From: Sphingobium sp. AS12
GTDB taxonomy: Bacteria > Pseudomonadota > Alphaproteobacteria > Sphingomonadales > Sphingomonadaceae
Assembly: GCF_019097845.1 (NCBI RefSeq)
Contig: NZ_JAHRGM010000001.1
Location: forward strand, 620,001-684,000
DNA length: 64,000 nt
Direction: 5' to 3'
The notes under the pieces were generated by a model, which made no database searches, was not told the DNA's origin, and worked only from the letters and a program-made list of their open reading frames with translations. Positions 25,860 through 34,916 of this stretch are shown in pieces (position 1 is the first letter of the stretch; every line of letters begins with the position of its first letter). The translations under genes were made by a program, and so were the position numbers.

Positions 25860-27304
25860 TGGCCGCGACAGGGACCGTGCTGGTGGTTGATGATGATCCC
25901 GCCATCTGCGTGGTGGTGGGCGAAGCGCTGCGGCGGCAGGGGCATAAGGTCAAGACCGCCGGGTCGATCCGGGAGCGCGCCGCGCTGATGGACAGTTTTA
26001 CCCCCGATGTGCTGATCACCGACGTCATGCTGCCTGACGGCGATGGGCTGGAGGGGGTGGCCGACATCATCGCCGCCCGCCCGGCGCTCAGCGTCATCAT
26101 ATTGTCGGCGCAGAACACGCTGAACACCGCGATCCGCGCGACCGAAAAGGGCGCGTTTGAATATCTGCCCAAGCCATTCGACCTCAACGAATTGACCCGC
26201 GCCGTATCCGACGCGATGGGCACCCGGCTTGCGGCGAATGGAGAGGTGGAGGAGGGTGCTCTGCCCCATGACGGGCTGCCGCTCGTTGGGCGATCGCCCG
26301 CGATGCAGGAAGTCTATCGCACCATCGCCCGCGTGCTGTCGAACGACCTGTCGATCCTGGTGCTGGGCGAATCCGGCACGGGCAAGGAACTGGTGGCCGA
26401 AGCGATCCACAGCCTGGGCCAGCGCCGTACCAAGCCCTTCGTTGCGATTAACATGGCGGCGATTCCGCGCGAACTGATCGAAGCAGAACTATTTGGTTAT
26501 GAAAAGGGCGCCTTCACTGGAGCCCATGCTCGGACTGCTGGTAAATTCGAGCAGGCGCAGGGCGGCACGCTGTTCCTGGACGAAATTGGCGACATGCCGA
26601 TGGAGGCGCAGACCCGGCTGCTGCGGGTGCTGCAATCGGGGGAAGTCACCACCGTGGGCGGCTCCAAACCCGTCCGGGTCAATGTCAGGATTATCGCCGC
26701 CACCAACAAGCATCTGCCCCAGTTGATCGAGGAAAACCGGTTCCGGCAGGATCTCTATTATCGCCTGAATGTCGTGCCGATTGCCCTGCCCGCACTGCGC
26801 GAACGGCGGGAGGATGTGATCCTGCTCGCCCGTCATTTTCTGGAACGCGCCGCACAGGAAGGACTGCCGCGCAAGACGCTGGCGGACGACGCGACCCAGT
26901 TGCTGATGGTCTATCACTGGCCCGGCAATGTCCGTGAATTGCAGAATATGATGCAGCGCTTGGCCGTGCTGAGCCGCGAAAATGTCATCACCGGCGAAAT
27001 CCTGCGTAACATGCTGCCGATGGATGCGGTCCCGGCGGACTATGCCGCGCCCGCTGATCAATTAGCCCATGCCGTACGTGACTGGGCGAAGCGGCAATTG
27101 GGCATCGGCATCGGCCAGCCCAACCGCAACCTGCATGACGATCTGCTGGCGGTGATCGAGCCGATCCTGTTGCAGGAGGTGCTGGCCACCGTCGATGGCA
27201 ACCAGATCCGCGCCGCCGGGCTGCTCGGCATCAACCGCAATACGTTGCGCAAGAAACTGACCGATTATGGCCTGGACCCCCTGCAATTGCGTCTGACCGA
27301 TTGA
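25859..27304 (+). CDS. ntrC: Nitrogen-regulation response regulator NtrC
   Basis: Sigma54-dependent activator of nitrogen-scavenging genes. Receiver domain with [11 protein letters not shown] and the phospho-Asp in [15 protein letters not shown]+ domain with Walker [15 protein letters not shown] and an intact sigma54-contact loop KGAFTGAHA; Walker [15 protein letters not shown]-terminal Fis-type helix-turn-helix ([20 protein letters not shown]). The ATG at 25859 overlaps the ntrB stop. 481 residues. 109 bases separate it from ntrY. Confidence 0.96.
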   Translation: MAATGTVLVVDDDPAICVVVGEALRRQGHKVKTAGSIRERAALMDSFTPDVLITDVMLPDGDGLEGVADIIAARPALSVIILSAQNTLNTAIRATEKGAFEYLPKPFDLNELTRAVSDAMGTRLAANGEVEEGALPHDGLPLVGRSPAMQEVYRTIARVLSNDLSILVLGESGTGKELVAEAIHSLGQRRTKPFVAINMAAIPRELIEAELFGYEKGAFTGAHARTAGKFEQAQGGTLFLDEIGDMPMEAQTRLLRVLQSGEVTTVGGSKPVRVNVRIIAATNKHLPQLIEENRFRQDLYYRLNVVPIALPALRERREDVILLARHFLERAAQEGLPRKTLADDATQLLMVYHWPGNVRELQNMMQRLAVLSRENVITGEILRNMLPMDAVPADYAAPADQLAHAVRDWAKRQLGIGIGQPNRNLHDDLLAVIEPILLQEVLATVDGNQIRAAGLLGINRNTLRKKLTDYGLDPLQLRLTD

Positions 27305-27413
27305 TTGAGATCCGCGCTACGCGGGACGAACCGACGGTCTGGATCGACCAGTAACAGCAGATGCGACAAATACTGTGTTTGATCGGGCACGGGGTTGTTG
27401 TAACAAAGCCACT

Positions 27414-29669
27414 ATGAGCGGCGCGACTACTATTTCCCGGCGAGTGCCGGCATGGCGGAAGCACCTGCCGCCTTTCCTGCGCCGACGGCGTCTGGCTGCC
27501 CTTGTCGAAGCGTTGACGCTGGGGCTGTTTGTGGGCATGGCGGTGCTGACCTATCGGCTCGTATCCAGTAGTGGCCAGTCCTACGCGCTGCTGACCCCGC
27601 CGATCGTCGCGCTCCTGCTGGTTGCAAACCTTGTTCCTGCTATCGCCTTGCTGGTGCTTTTGGGGCGGCGGGTGGCCAAGCGCCGTGCGGCGGCGTCGGC
27701 CATTGGCAGCGATGGCCAGTTGCACGTCCGGCTGGTCGCGATCTTCTCGATCGTCGCCAGCGTGCCGATGCTGCTGGTCGTTATCTTCGCGTCCCTGCTG
27801 TTTCAATATGGTGTGCAGTTCTGGTTTTCCGACAGCGCGCGCGGGATGCTCCAGAATGCCAGCGATCTGGCGCGCGGCTATTATGAGCAGAATCTGCGCG
27901 AGGTTGGCGACGAAACCGTCACCATGGCCAGCGATCTGCGCGACTATCTGGCCCAGTCGAAGGTCAACAGCCCGCGCTTTGCCGAAGGCTTCATCTATCA
28001 GGTCGTGACCCGCAAGCTTAACCGATCTGCCATCATCGAAGTCGGCAAGGATGGCGTCGCCCGCACTGCCGCCACGGTCGACCCGGAAAACCGCCCCGCC
28101 GCGCAAATGCTGACCGCCGCTGTGGTCAAGCGGCTGAACGCGGGCGAAAATGTCGTCGTTCAGGCCAAGCCGCAGCAGATCGAGGCGGTGACTTTGCTGT
28201 ATCCGGGGTCGAAAATCTATCTCTACGCCACACGCGATTCGGGGTCATGGGCGTTCAGCAATGTCGAGCGCGCGCAGAAGGTGATCGCCGATTATGATGT
28301 GTTTTCGGCGCAATCGCGGGCGTTGCAACTCCGCTTCAACATCGCCCTGTTTGTGGGATCGCTGCTGCTGGTCGGCATCGCCGTCTATATCGCGCTGGCC
28401 GTGGCCGACTGGATGGTGCGCCCGGTCAATGAACTGGTGACGGCGGCGCGGCGGATCACCGCGGGCGACCTGTCGGCGCGGGTGACCAGTCCGCTCGCCC
28501 GTGACGAGATCGGCACGCTCGCCTCCGCCTTCAACCGCATGACCCAAAGGCTGGAGGCGCAGACCGGCGCGCTGGTCGCCGCCAACAGCCAGCTGGACGA
28601 GCGCCGCGCCTTTATCGAGGCGATCCTGTCGGGCGTGACGGCTGGCGTCCTGTCTGTGGATCGCAAGGGCGTGATCCAGTTGCTCAACCGCTCCGCCGCC
28701 GCCATTTTGGTGGAGGAGGGCGACGATCCGGTCGGCCGCCTGCTGACCGACGTATCCGCAGAACTGGCGGATCTGATCGCATCGGATGAGAGCGCGGGCA
28801 TCGTGCAGGTCCGCGCCCATGGCGACCTGCGCACGTTGGCGGTCAAGGTGTCGGACGATGCGTCGGGGCATATCCTGACCTTCGATGATATCACCCAGCA
28901 ACTGTCGGATCAGCGCCGCGCCGCCTGGTCCGATGTCGCCCGCCGGATCGCGCATGAGATCAAGAACCCGCTGACCCCGATCCAACTGGCCGCCGAACGG
29001 CTCCAGCGCCGCTATGCCGACGAAATCACCAGCGACCGGCCGACCTTCACCCGGCTGACCGGCACGATCGTCCGGCAGGTAGGCGACCTGCGCCGCATCG
29101 TCGATGAATTCTCCTCCTTCGCGCGGATGCCGAAGCCCGTGTTCAGGCGCGAGACGGTGGGCGACATTGCCCGCCATGCGCTGTTCCTGCATGAGGTCGC
29201 GCATCCCGATATCCGCTTCGATTATCACGCCGACATCCCCGATCTGGAACTGGTCTGTGACCGGCGGCAATTGGGGCAGGCTTTGACGAATATCGTTAAA
29301 AATGCGGTCGAAGCCATTGAACCCAAGCCGGAACCGGCAGAGGGCGAAGCGCGCGGTCATGTGTCCATGCGGGTTGCCCAGATGGGCGACGATCTGGTTA
29401 TCACCGTGCGCGATGACGGCATCGGCCTGCCCCCGGAACGGGACCGGATATTGGAACCTTATATGACGACGCGGACCAAGGGGACGGGTCTGGGCCTCGC
29501 CATCGTCAAGAAGATTGTCGAGGAGCATCTGGGGGAAATTCGCTTCGATGACGCGCAGGGTGGCGGCGCATCGGTAACATTGCGTTTTGCTGCGGCGGCG
29601 CTGGAAAAATTGGAAGAAGGGCAGGTTATTGCCATGCCCAAAGGAAAAGTGACGGCCAATGGCGCTTGA
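27414..29669 (+). CDS. ntrY: Nitrogen-regulation membrane sensor kinase NtrY
   Basis: Membrane histidine kinase paired with NtrX, linked in other alphaproteobacteria to nitrogen and redox or envelope signals. Three or four N-terminal membrane helices enclose a periplasmic region; then HAMP (VNELVTAARRITAGDL), PAS (about residues 390-490), H-box [21 protein letters not shown]-box NIVKNAVEAIEP, and G-boxes. The ATG at 27414 is preferred over GTG 27375. 751 residues. It overlaps ntrX by 11 bases. Confidence 0.94.
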   Translation: MSGATTISRRVPAWRKHLPPFLRRRRLAALVEALTLGLFVGMAVLTYRLVSSSGQSYALLTPPIVALLLVANLVPAIALLVLLGRRVAKRRAAASAIGSDGQLHVRLVAIFSIVASVPMLLVVIFASLLFQYGVQFWFSDSARGMLQNASDLARGYYEQNLREVGDETVTMASDLRDYLAQSKVNSPRFAEGFIYQVVTRKLNRSAIIEVGKDGVARTAATVDPENRPAAQMLTAAVVKRLNAGENVVVQAKPQQIEAVTLLYPGSKIYLYATRDSGSWAFSNVERAQKVIADYDVFSAQSRALQLRFNIALFVGSLLLVGIAVYIALAVADWMVRPVNELVTAARRITAGDLSARVTSPLARDEIGTLASAFNRMTQRLEAQTGALVAANSQLDERRAFIEAILSGVTAGVLSVDRKGVIQLLNRSAAAILVEEGDDPVGRLLTDVSAELADLIASDESAGIVQVRAHGDLRTLAVKVSDDASGHILTFDDITQQLSDQRRAAWSDVARRIAHEIKNPLTPIQLAAERLQRRYADEITSDRPTFTRLTGTIVRQVGDLRRIVDEFSSFARMPKPVFRRETVGDIARHALFLHEVAHPDIRFDYHADIPDLELVCDRRQLGQALTNIVKNAVEAIEPKPEPAEGEARGHVSMRVAQMGDDLVITVRDDGIGLPPERDRILEPYMTTRTKGTGLGLAIVKKIVEEHLGEIRFDDAQGGGASVTLRFAAAALEKLEEGQVIAMPKGKVTANGA

Positions 29670-31029
29670 TATTCTGATAGTCGACGATGAAGAGGATATT
29701 CGCGATCTGGTCGCGGGTGTGCTGGAAGATGAGGGCTTCACCACCCGCACCGCCGCCAACAGCGACAGCGCGATCGAGGCGCTGGATTCGCGCCGTCCCT
29801 CGCTCGTCCTGCTCGACGTGTGGTTGCAGGGATCGCGCATGGATGGCCTGGAGCTGCTGGACGAGATCAAGCGGCGCGATCCGACCATTCCCGTGCTGAT
29901 GATATCCGGCCATGGCAATATCGACACAGCCGTCGCCGCGATCCGCAAGGGAGCCGCCGACTTCATCGAAAAGCCGTTCGAGGCCGACCGGCTCATCCAC
30001 CTCGTGTCGCGCGCGACCGAGACGGAGCGGTTGCGGCGCGAAAATCAGGTGCTGCGTGCCCGGTTCGGGCAGGATGATGAGCTGACCGGCACATCGGCGG
30101 CGGTCAATGGCGTGCGCGCCACGATCAAGAAGGTTGCGGGGACTGGCAGCCGTGTCCTTATTTCCGGCCCGGCGGGCGTGGGCAAGGAAGTCGCCGCGCG
30201 GATGCTCCACAGCTGGAGCGGCCGCGCTGATTCTCCCTTCATCATCGTCGCCGCCGCCCGCATGGACCCGGACCGGGTCGAGGAGGAACTGTTCGGTCTG
30301 GAGGATCAGAGCGGTCTGGTGCGTCCCGGCTATCTGGAACAGGCGCATGGCGGCACCCTCTATATCGACGAAGTCGCCGACATGCCGATCACGACGCAGG
30401 GCAAGATATTGCGCGTCCTGACCGACCAGAGCTTCACCCGCGTCGGCGGCCAGCGCCAGGTCAAGGTCGATGTCCGGGTCATCTCCTCGACCGCGCGCGA
30501 CCTGTCGACCGAGATTGAGGAACGGCGCTTCCGCGAGGATCTTTTCTATCGCCTCAACGTCGTGCCGCTGGTCATTCCGCCCTTGTCCGAACGGCGCGAC
30601 GATATTCCGCCGCTGGTCGAACATTATCTCGCCCGTTTCGCGGCTGAACGCCGTGTGCCCCCGCCAGATATGGCGAGCGACGCCATGGCGGCGCTGCAAG
30701 CCAATGAGTGGCCCGGTAATGTCCGGCAACTGCGCAATGTCATCGAACGCACGATGATTTTGGCACCGGGTGATCGCATCGGCCGGATCGAACTGGACAT
30801 GCTGCCCGCTGAACTGACCAGCAGCGGCGGCGGCGAAGGCATGGGCCAGTCGGCCATCATGGGCGCGCCGCTACGGGAGGCGCGGGAGAGTTTCGAGCGG
30901 GAATATCTGCGCATCCAGATCCGTCGGTTTTCCGGCAATATTTCGCGCACGGCGACCTTCATCGGCATGGAACGGTCCGCATTGCACCGCAAACTCAAGC
31001 TGCTGGGGATCACCGACGGCAAGGAATAG
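29659..31029 (+). CDS. ntrX: Response regulator NtrX lacking the GAFTGA loop
   Basis: NtrC-family response regulator paired with NtrY. Receiver: ILIVDDEEDI, LLDVWLQGSRMDG with the phospho-Asp, KPFEADRL. The AAA+ domain keeps a Walker A (GPAGVGKEVAARML) and Walker B (GGTLYIDEVADMP), but the sigma54-binding GAFTGA loop is replaced by LEDQSGLVRPGYLE. A C-terminal Fis-type helix-turn-helix is present (FSGNISRTATFIGMERSALH). It therefore probably acts without sigma54, as reported for other alphaproteobacterial NtrX proteins. 456 residues. Confidence 0.94.
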   Translation: MALDILIVDDEEDIRDLVAGVLEDEGFTTRTAANSDSAIEALDSRRPSLVLLDVWLQGSRMDGLELLDEIKRRDPTIPVLMISGHGNIDTAVAAIRKGAADFIEKPFEADRLIHLVSRATETERLRRENQVLRARFGQDDELTGTSAAVNGVRATIKKVAGTGSRVLISGPAGVGKEVAARMLHSWSGRADSPFIIVAAARMDPDRVEEELFGLEDQSGLVRPGYLEQAHGGTLYIDEVADMPITTQGKILRVLTDQSFTRVGGQRQVKVDVRVISSTARDLSTEIEERRFREDLFYRLNVVPLVIPPLSERRDDIPPLVEHYLARFAAERRVPPPDMASDAMAALQANEWPGNVRQLRNVIERTMILAPGDRIGRIELDMLPAELTSSGGGEGMGQSAIMGAPLREARESFEREYLRIQIRRFSGNISRTATFIGMERSALHRKLKLLGITDGKE

Positions 31030-31092
31030 GAAGGCGATCAGAGGCGTTCCATTCCCCATGGACGCCCCTTAGCAATTGCGATACGATTATCT

Positions 31093-31115
31093 CTGCCCCC
31101 GACAAGCGGGGGCAG
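31093..31115. other. Hairpin between ntrX and hfq
   Basis: CTGCCCCC, loop GACAAGC, GGGGGCAG, 64 bases after the ntrX stop and 70 before hfq. A weaker hairpin (CACCC...GGGTG) follows at about 31122-31138. No T tract follows either. It may be the ntrX mRNA end or part of the hfq leader. Confidence 0.45.
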
Positions 31116-31184
31116 GCAAGACACCCTGCCCAGGGGTGCAAGAGCGGGTAACGTCCCGCCAAGAATAAAGGACCGGCAGAGACC

Positions 31185-31667
31185 ATGGCCGATAAAGTGA
31201 ACAATCTTCAGGATATTTTCCTGAACAGCCTGCGCAAGAGCAAGACCCCGGTGACCATGTTTCTGGTCAAGGGCGTGAAGCTGCAAGGCATCATCACCTG
31301 GTTCGACAATTTTTCCGTGCTGCTGCGCCGCGATGGCCAGTCCCAGCTGGTGTATAAGCACGCCATCTCCACCGTGATGCCCGCCCAGTCGATGGACCTG
31401 ACCGACCTGCGCAAGGCGAGCGACGGCAATGGCAAGGCCAAGCTGTTGCAGGAAATCTTCCTGACCGCCGTCCGCAAATCGGGCAGCCCGGTGACGATGT
31501 TCCTGGTCAATGGCGTGATGCTTCAGGGCGAAATCGCCGCCTTCGACCTGTTCTGCATGTTGCTGGAACGCGATGGTATGGTCCAGCTGGTCTATAAGCA
31601 CGCCATTTCCACGGTCCAGCCGCTCCATTCGCTCGACCTGTCGGGCGAGAATGAACAGGACGACTGA
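31185..31667 (+). CDS. hfq: Tandem-duplicated RNA chaperone Hfq
   Basis: RNA chaperone for small RNA-mRNA pairing. Instead of one Sm domain of about 70-80 residues, this 160-residue protein carries two: copy 1 around residues 8-66 ([24 protein letters not shown]) and copy 2 around residues 88-146 ([24 protein letters not shown]), with an 80-residue period. Both keep the Sm2 YKHAIST motif. Copy 2 has changed RNA-contact positions: Met112 at the E. coli Lys31 position and Leu122 at the Gln41 position, against Lys32 and Asn42 in copy 1. A ring of six domains would need only three chains. The gene follows ntrX, as in many alphaproteobacteria, but hflX is replaced downstream by glsA. Confidence 0.95.
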   Translation: MADKVNNLQDIFLNSLRKSKTPVTMFLVKGVKLQGIITWFDNFSVLLRRDGQSQLVYKHAISTVMPAQSMDLTDLRKASDGNGKAKLLQEIFLTAVRKSGSPVTMFLVNGVMLQGEIAAFDLFCMLLERDGMVQLVYKHAISTVQPLHSLDLSGENEQDD

Positions 31668-31711
31668 TCCTGCCCGGAGCCTATTTCCGCCTCCTTTGAA
31701 TTGAGCGTTTG

Positions 31712-31766
31712 GAAAGGCCGTATCGAGGCGTCATGCAGTTTGTATGATCGTTCGATGCGGCCTTTC
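31712..31766. other. Long inverted repeat between hfq and glsA
   Basis: GAAAGGCCGTATCGA and TCGATGCGGCCTTTC form a 15-bp stem with one G-T pair around a 25-base centre that can itself fold (TCAT...ATGA). It stands 30 bases before the glsA ATG. It could be the hfq terminator, an attenuator in the glsA leader, or a palindromic repeat. Confidence 0.6.
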
Positions 31767-31796
31767 GGCTTTGCGCAACAGGGTTAGGGCAAAGGC

Positions 31797-32741
31797 ATGA
31801 GTCTCGATCTTCCAGCTGTCATAGCCGACATTACCGCCACCATGGCGTCGATGGAGGATCGCGGGCAGGTCGCGACCTATATCCCCGAACTCGCGACCGT
31901 CGACCCGGCGCAATTCGGCATCGCCATCGTCACCGCCGATGGCCGGGTGCTGACCGGGGGCGACGCTGATACCGGCTTTTCGATCCAGTCGGTGTCCAAG
32001 GTGTTTGCGCTCACCCTGGCGCTGGGCAAGGTCGGCGACCAGTTGTGGGACCGGGTGGGGCGCGAGCCGTCGGGCAATGCGTTCAATTCGATCACCCAGC
32101 TTGAACATGAGCAGGGCATCCCGCGCAATCCCTTCATCAATGCGGGCGCGATCGTCGTGGCCGACGTCAATCTGGGCGGGCATGAGCCGCGCGTCGCCAT
32201 TGGCGAGATGCTGCGCTTCGTACGCTATCTGGCTGGCGATGACAGCATCACCATCAACGAAGCGGTCGCCGTGTCGGAAACCGCGACGGGCTTTCGCAAC
32301 ATGGCGCTCGCCAACTATATGCGCGCCTTCAACAATGTGCGGCACCCCGCCGAACTGGTGCTGGGCAGCTACTTCCATCAATGCGCAATCGAGATGAGCT
32401 GTCGGCAACTGGCGCTGGCCGGACGCTATCTGATGCTCGACGGGCGGCATCCGGGCGGGGGGCGCGTGATCTCTCCGCGCCGGGCGCGCCGCATCAACGC
32501 GCTAATGCTCACCTGCGGACATTATGACGCATCGGGCGACTTCGCCTTCCGCGTCGGCATCCCCGGCAAGTCGGGCGTGGGCGGGGGCATATTGGCGATC
32601 GTGCCGGGCCGCGCTGCCATCGCGGTCTGGTCGCCGGGCCTGAACGCCAGCGGCAATAGCTGCCTTGGCACGCTGGCGCTGGAGGAGCTCGCCCGCCGTA
32701 CCGGCTGGTCGGTGTTCAGCCCGCCGGACGAGGGCGACTGA
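31797..32741 (+). CDS. glsA: Glutaminase A
   Basis: Serine-dependent glutaminase that hydrolyses glutamine to glutamate and ammonia in the cytoplasm. Catalytic SxxK in [12 protein letters not shown], the conserved [18 protein letters not shown], and [15 protein letters not shown] near the C-terminus are all present. 314 residues, the normal length. The ATG at 31797 has AGGGCAAAGG upstream. It lies downstream of the ntr genes and hfq in the same direction, which suggests a nitrogen-metabolism link, though the hairpin in between may separate the transcripts. Confidence 0.95.
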   Translation: MSLDLPAVIADITATMASMEDRGQVATYIPELATVDPAQFGIAIVTADGRVLTGGDADTGFSIQSVSKVFALTLALGKVGDQLWDRVGREPSGNAFNSITQLEHEQGIPRNPFINAGAIVVADVNLGGHEPRVAIGEMLRFVRYLAGDDSITINEAVAVSETATGFRNMALANYMRAFNNVRHPAELVLGSYFHQCAIEMSCRQLALAGRYLMLDGRHPGGGRVISPRRARRINALMLTCGHYDASGDFAFRVGIPGKSGVGGGILAIVPGRAAIAVWSPGLNASGNSCLGTLALEELARRTGWSVFSPPDEGD

Positions 32742-32769
32742 AGGATATTATCGGATAAGTCTGGAGCCC

Positions 32770-32807
32770 TTTCCTGCGAGCGGCAGTATCGCCGCGCTGG
32801 CAGGAAA
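32770..32807. terminator. Hairpin between glsA and tRNA-Asn
   Basis: TTTCCTGC pairs with GCAGGAAA, with an inner CGGC/GCCG stem. It lies between the convergent glsA and tRNA-Asn genes, where it may act as a weak two-way terminator. A real T tract is missing. Confidence 0.4.
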
Positions 32808-32810
32808 ATC

Positions 32811-32885
32811 TGGCTCCCCGAGTAGGATTCGAACCTACGGCCATTCGATTAACAGTCGAATGCTCTACCGCTGAGCTATCGGGGA
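32811..32885 (-). tRNA. tRNA-Asn (anticodon GTT)
   Basis: Cloverleaf on the minus strand: acceptor TCCCCGA with TCGGGGA, D-arm AGCTCAGCGGTAGAGC, anticodon loop GACTGTTAATC with GTT, T-loop GGTTCGAATCC. The CCA end is encoded, at 32811-32813. 75 nt. No integrase is nearby. Confidence 0.97.
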
Positions 32886-33009
32886 GCAGCCCGACTTCCG
32901 CCGGGCAGGCCGCGCCTATAGCAGCGGCTTTTAAGAATTGGCAAGCGCTAATCTGATCATTTTTTTGGCTCCCCGTCAGGCCGGGCTTTGGCTCCGTTAA
33001 AGCCCCCGT

Positions 33010-33786
33010 TCAGGCGATGAATTGTTCGGCCGCGATGCGGTCGTCCAGTGTATGTTCGGGGTCGAACAACAGGGTCAGTGGGCTTGCGCGGTCAATCTTG
33101 ATCTCCACCTGGGCGACGTCGCGGACTTCGCGCTGGTCGGCCACGGCGCTGACCGGGCGCTTGACCGGATCAAGCACCGTGAAGCGGATGACTGTGTTTT
33201 CCGGCAGGATGGCTCCGCGCCAGCGACGCGGACGAAACGGGCTGATCGGGGTCAGTGCGACCAACGCCGATCCTAGCGGCAGGATCGGCCCATGGGCCGA
33301 CAGATTATAGGCGGTGGATCCCGCCGGCGTTGCCACCAGCACGCCGTCACACACCAGTTCGGGCAGGACGACGCGGCCATTGACCTGCACCTCCAGCTTG
33401 GCGGTCTGGCGGGTTTCGCGCAGCAGCGACACTTCGTTGATGGCGGGGATGGAGAAACGCTCGCCATCGACCGTATCGACGATCATGCGCAGCGGATTGA
33501 CCTTGAACATCTTGGCCGCTTCCAGCCGCTGCTCCAGCCGCTCCAGCCGCCATTCGTTCATCAGGAAGCCGACCGTGCCCAGGTTCATGCCGAACACCGG
33601 GACGATCCGCCGCGCTTCCAGCATCGAATGGAGCGTCTGGAGCATATAGCCGTCGCCACCCAGCGCGATGATCATTTCGGCCTGATCGACCGGCACGAAG
33701 TCGTAGGTGGCGCGCAACCGTTCCTCGGCGGCCTTGGCTGCCTGGGTAGGGGACACGACCAGCGCGCGCCGAACCTCGCCGTTCAT
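33010..33786 (-). CDS. nadK: NAD kinase
   Basis: Phosphorylates NAD to NADP. Family motifs are MIIALGGDGYMLQTLH (the GGDG signature), GMNLGTVGFLMN, the NE motif in INEVSLLRE, and VATPAGSTAYNLSAHGPI. 258 residues, a short bacterial form. It overlaps moaA by 4 bases (ATGA) in the same direction, so it is translated after moaA. Confidence 0.95.
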   Translation of the reverse strand: MNGEVRRALVVSPTQAAKAAEERLRATYDFVPVDQAEMIIALGGDGYMLQTLHSMLEARRIVPVFGMNLGTVGFLMNEWRLERLEQRLEAAKMFKVNPLRMIVDTVDGERFSIPAINEVSLLRETRQTAKLEVQVNGRVVLPELVCDGVLVATPAGSTAYNLSAHGPILPLGSALVALTPISPFRPRRWRGAILPENTVIRFTVLDPVKRPVSAVADQREVRDVAQVEIKIDRASPLTLLFDPEHTLDDRIAAEQFIA

Positions 33787-34796
33787 CCGCCTGTGACGCT
33801 CATATGACGACGGGTTGCGGGCGCGGTTTCACCGGCCCCGATGCGGAAGTCATGCCGTGCAGGCTTCAAACGCAGGGCGCGGTCGATCAGCGGCTCGACG
33901 GCAGCCAGCCCGCCTTCGCGCAGTGCGGCCTTGAAATCGACATGATCCTCATGGCCCAGGCACATGAAAATCTTGCCCTCGCACGTCATGCGGATGCGGT
34001 TGCAATCGGCGCAGAAATTATTGGTGAGCGGGGTAATGAGGCCAAGCCGCGCCGTCATTCCCGCAACGCTGTGATAGCGTGCGGGGCCACCGGTGCGGTC
34101 GGACACAGGCGTAAGTGCATAATGCGCGCGAATATCGTCAGCCACCTGGCTCAGCGGCAGATAATGATCGGTCCGGTCCTCGCCTGTTTCGCCCAAGGGC
34201 ATCGTCTCGATCAGCGTCAGGTCCAGGCCTTCCGCGTCGCACCAGCGCAGCATCGGCAGGATTTCACCGTCATTGACACCTTTCAGCGCCACCATGTTGA
34301 TCTTGATCGCCAGCCCCGCCGCCTGCGCGGCTTTCAGCCCGCCGAACACCGCCTGTATGTCGCCGCCACGGGTGATATGGGCAAAACGTACCGGGTCCAG
34401 GCTGTCGAGGCTCACGTTGATCCGCCGCACGCCCGCATCGGCCAGCATCTCGGCATGATTGATCAAACGGGTACCATTGGTCGTCAGCGTCAGCTCGTCC
34501 AGACCATTGCCCAGATGCCGCCCGATCCGGCGCACCAGATCGCCAATGTCGCGGCGCACTAGCGGTTCGCCGCCGGTCAGGCGGATCTTGTTGATGCCGC
34601 GCGCCACGAACAGGTCGCCCAGCAGCGCGATCTCCTCCAGCGTCAGCACCTGATTTTTGGGCAGGAACTGCATCTTTTCCGCCATGCAATAGCGGCAGCG
34701 CAGGTCACAGCGGTCCGTGACGGATATGCGCAAATAGCTGATCCGGCGGCCAAGGCCGTCGGTCATCTGCGTGCGTGAGGGTTCCGCCATGGCCAT
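33783..34796 (-). CDS. moaA: GTP 3',8-cyclase MoaA
   Basis: Radical SAM enzyme for the first step of molybdenum cofactor synthesis. N-terminal cluster motif CDLRCRYCMAEK, the C-terminal cluster segment CADCNRIRMTCEG, and the essential C-terminal double glycine (SVTGG) are all present. 337 residues. The ATG at 34796 is used; ATG 34790 would remove two residues. It precedes nadK with a 4-base overlap. No other molybdenum cofactor genes are in the window. Confidence 0.96.
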   Translation of the reverse strand: MAMAEPSRTQMTDGLGRRISYLRISVTDRCDLRCRYCMAEKMQFLPKNQVLTLEEIALLGDLFVARGINKIRLTGGEPLVRRDIGDLVRRIGRHLGNGLDELTLTTNGTRLINHAEMLADAGVRRINVSLDSLDPVRFAHITRGGDIQAVFGGLKAAQAAGLAIKINMVALKGVNDGEILPMLRWCDAEGLDLTLIETMPLGETGEDRTDHYLPLSQVADDIRAHYALTPVSDRTGGPARYHSVAGMTARLGLITPLTNNFCADCNRIRMTCEGKIFMCLGHEDHVDFKAALREGGLAAVEPLIDRALRLKPARHDFRIGAGETAPATRRHMSVTGG

Positions 34797-34916
34797 GCCC
34801 CCTTAGCTAGGGGATGGACCTGCCCCGCGCAAGCACCCCGGTTGCGGGATAGGCAAGACGTCGGTAACCCGTTGCTGCTAAGGCGGCAGGATGCGCACGC
34901 CCAGGGGACCATATAA

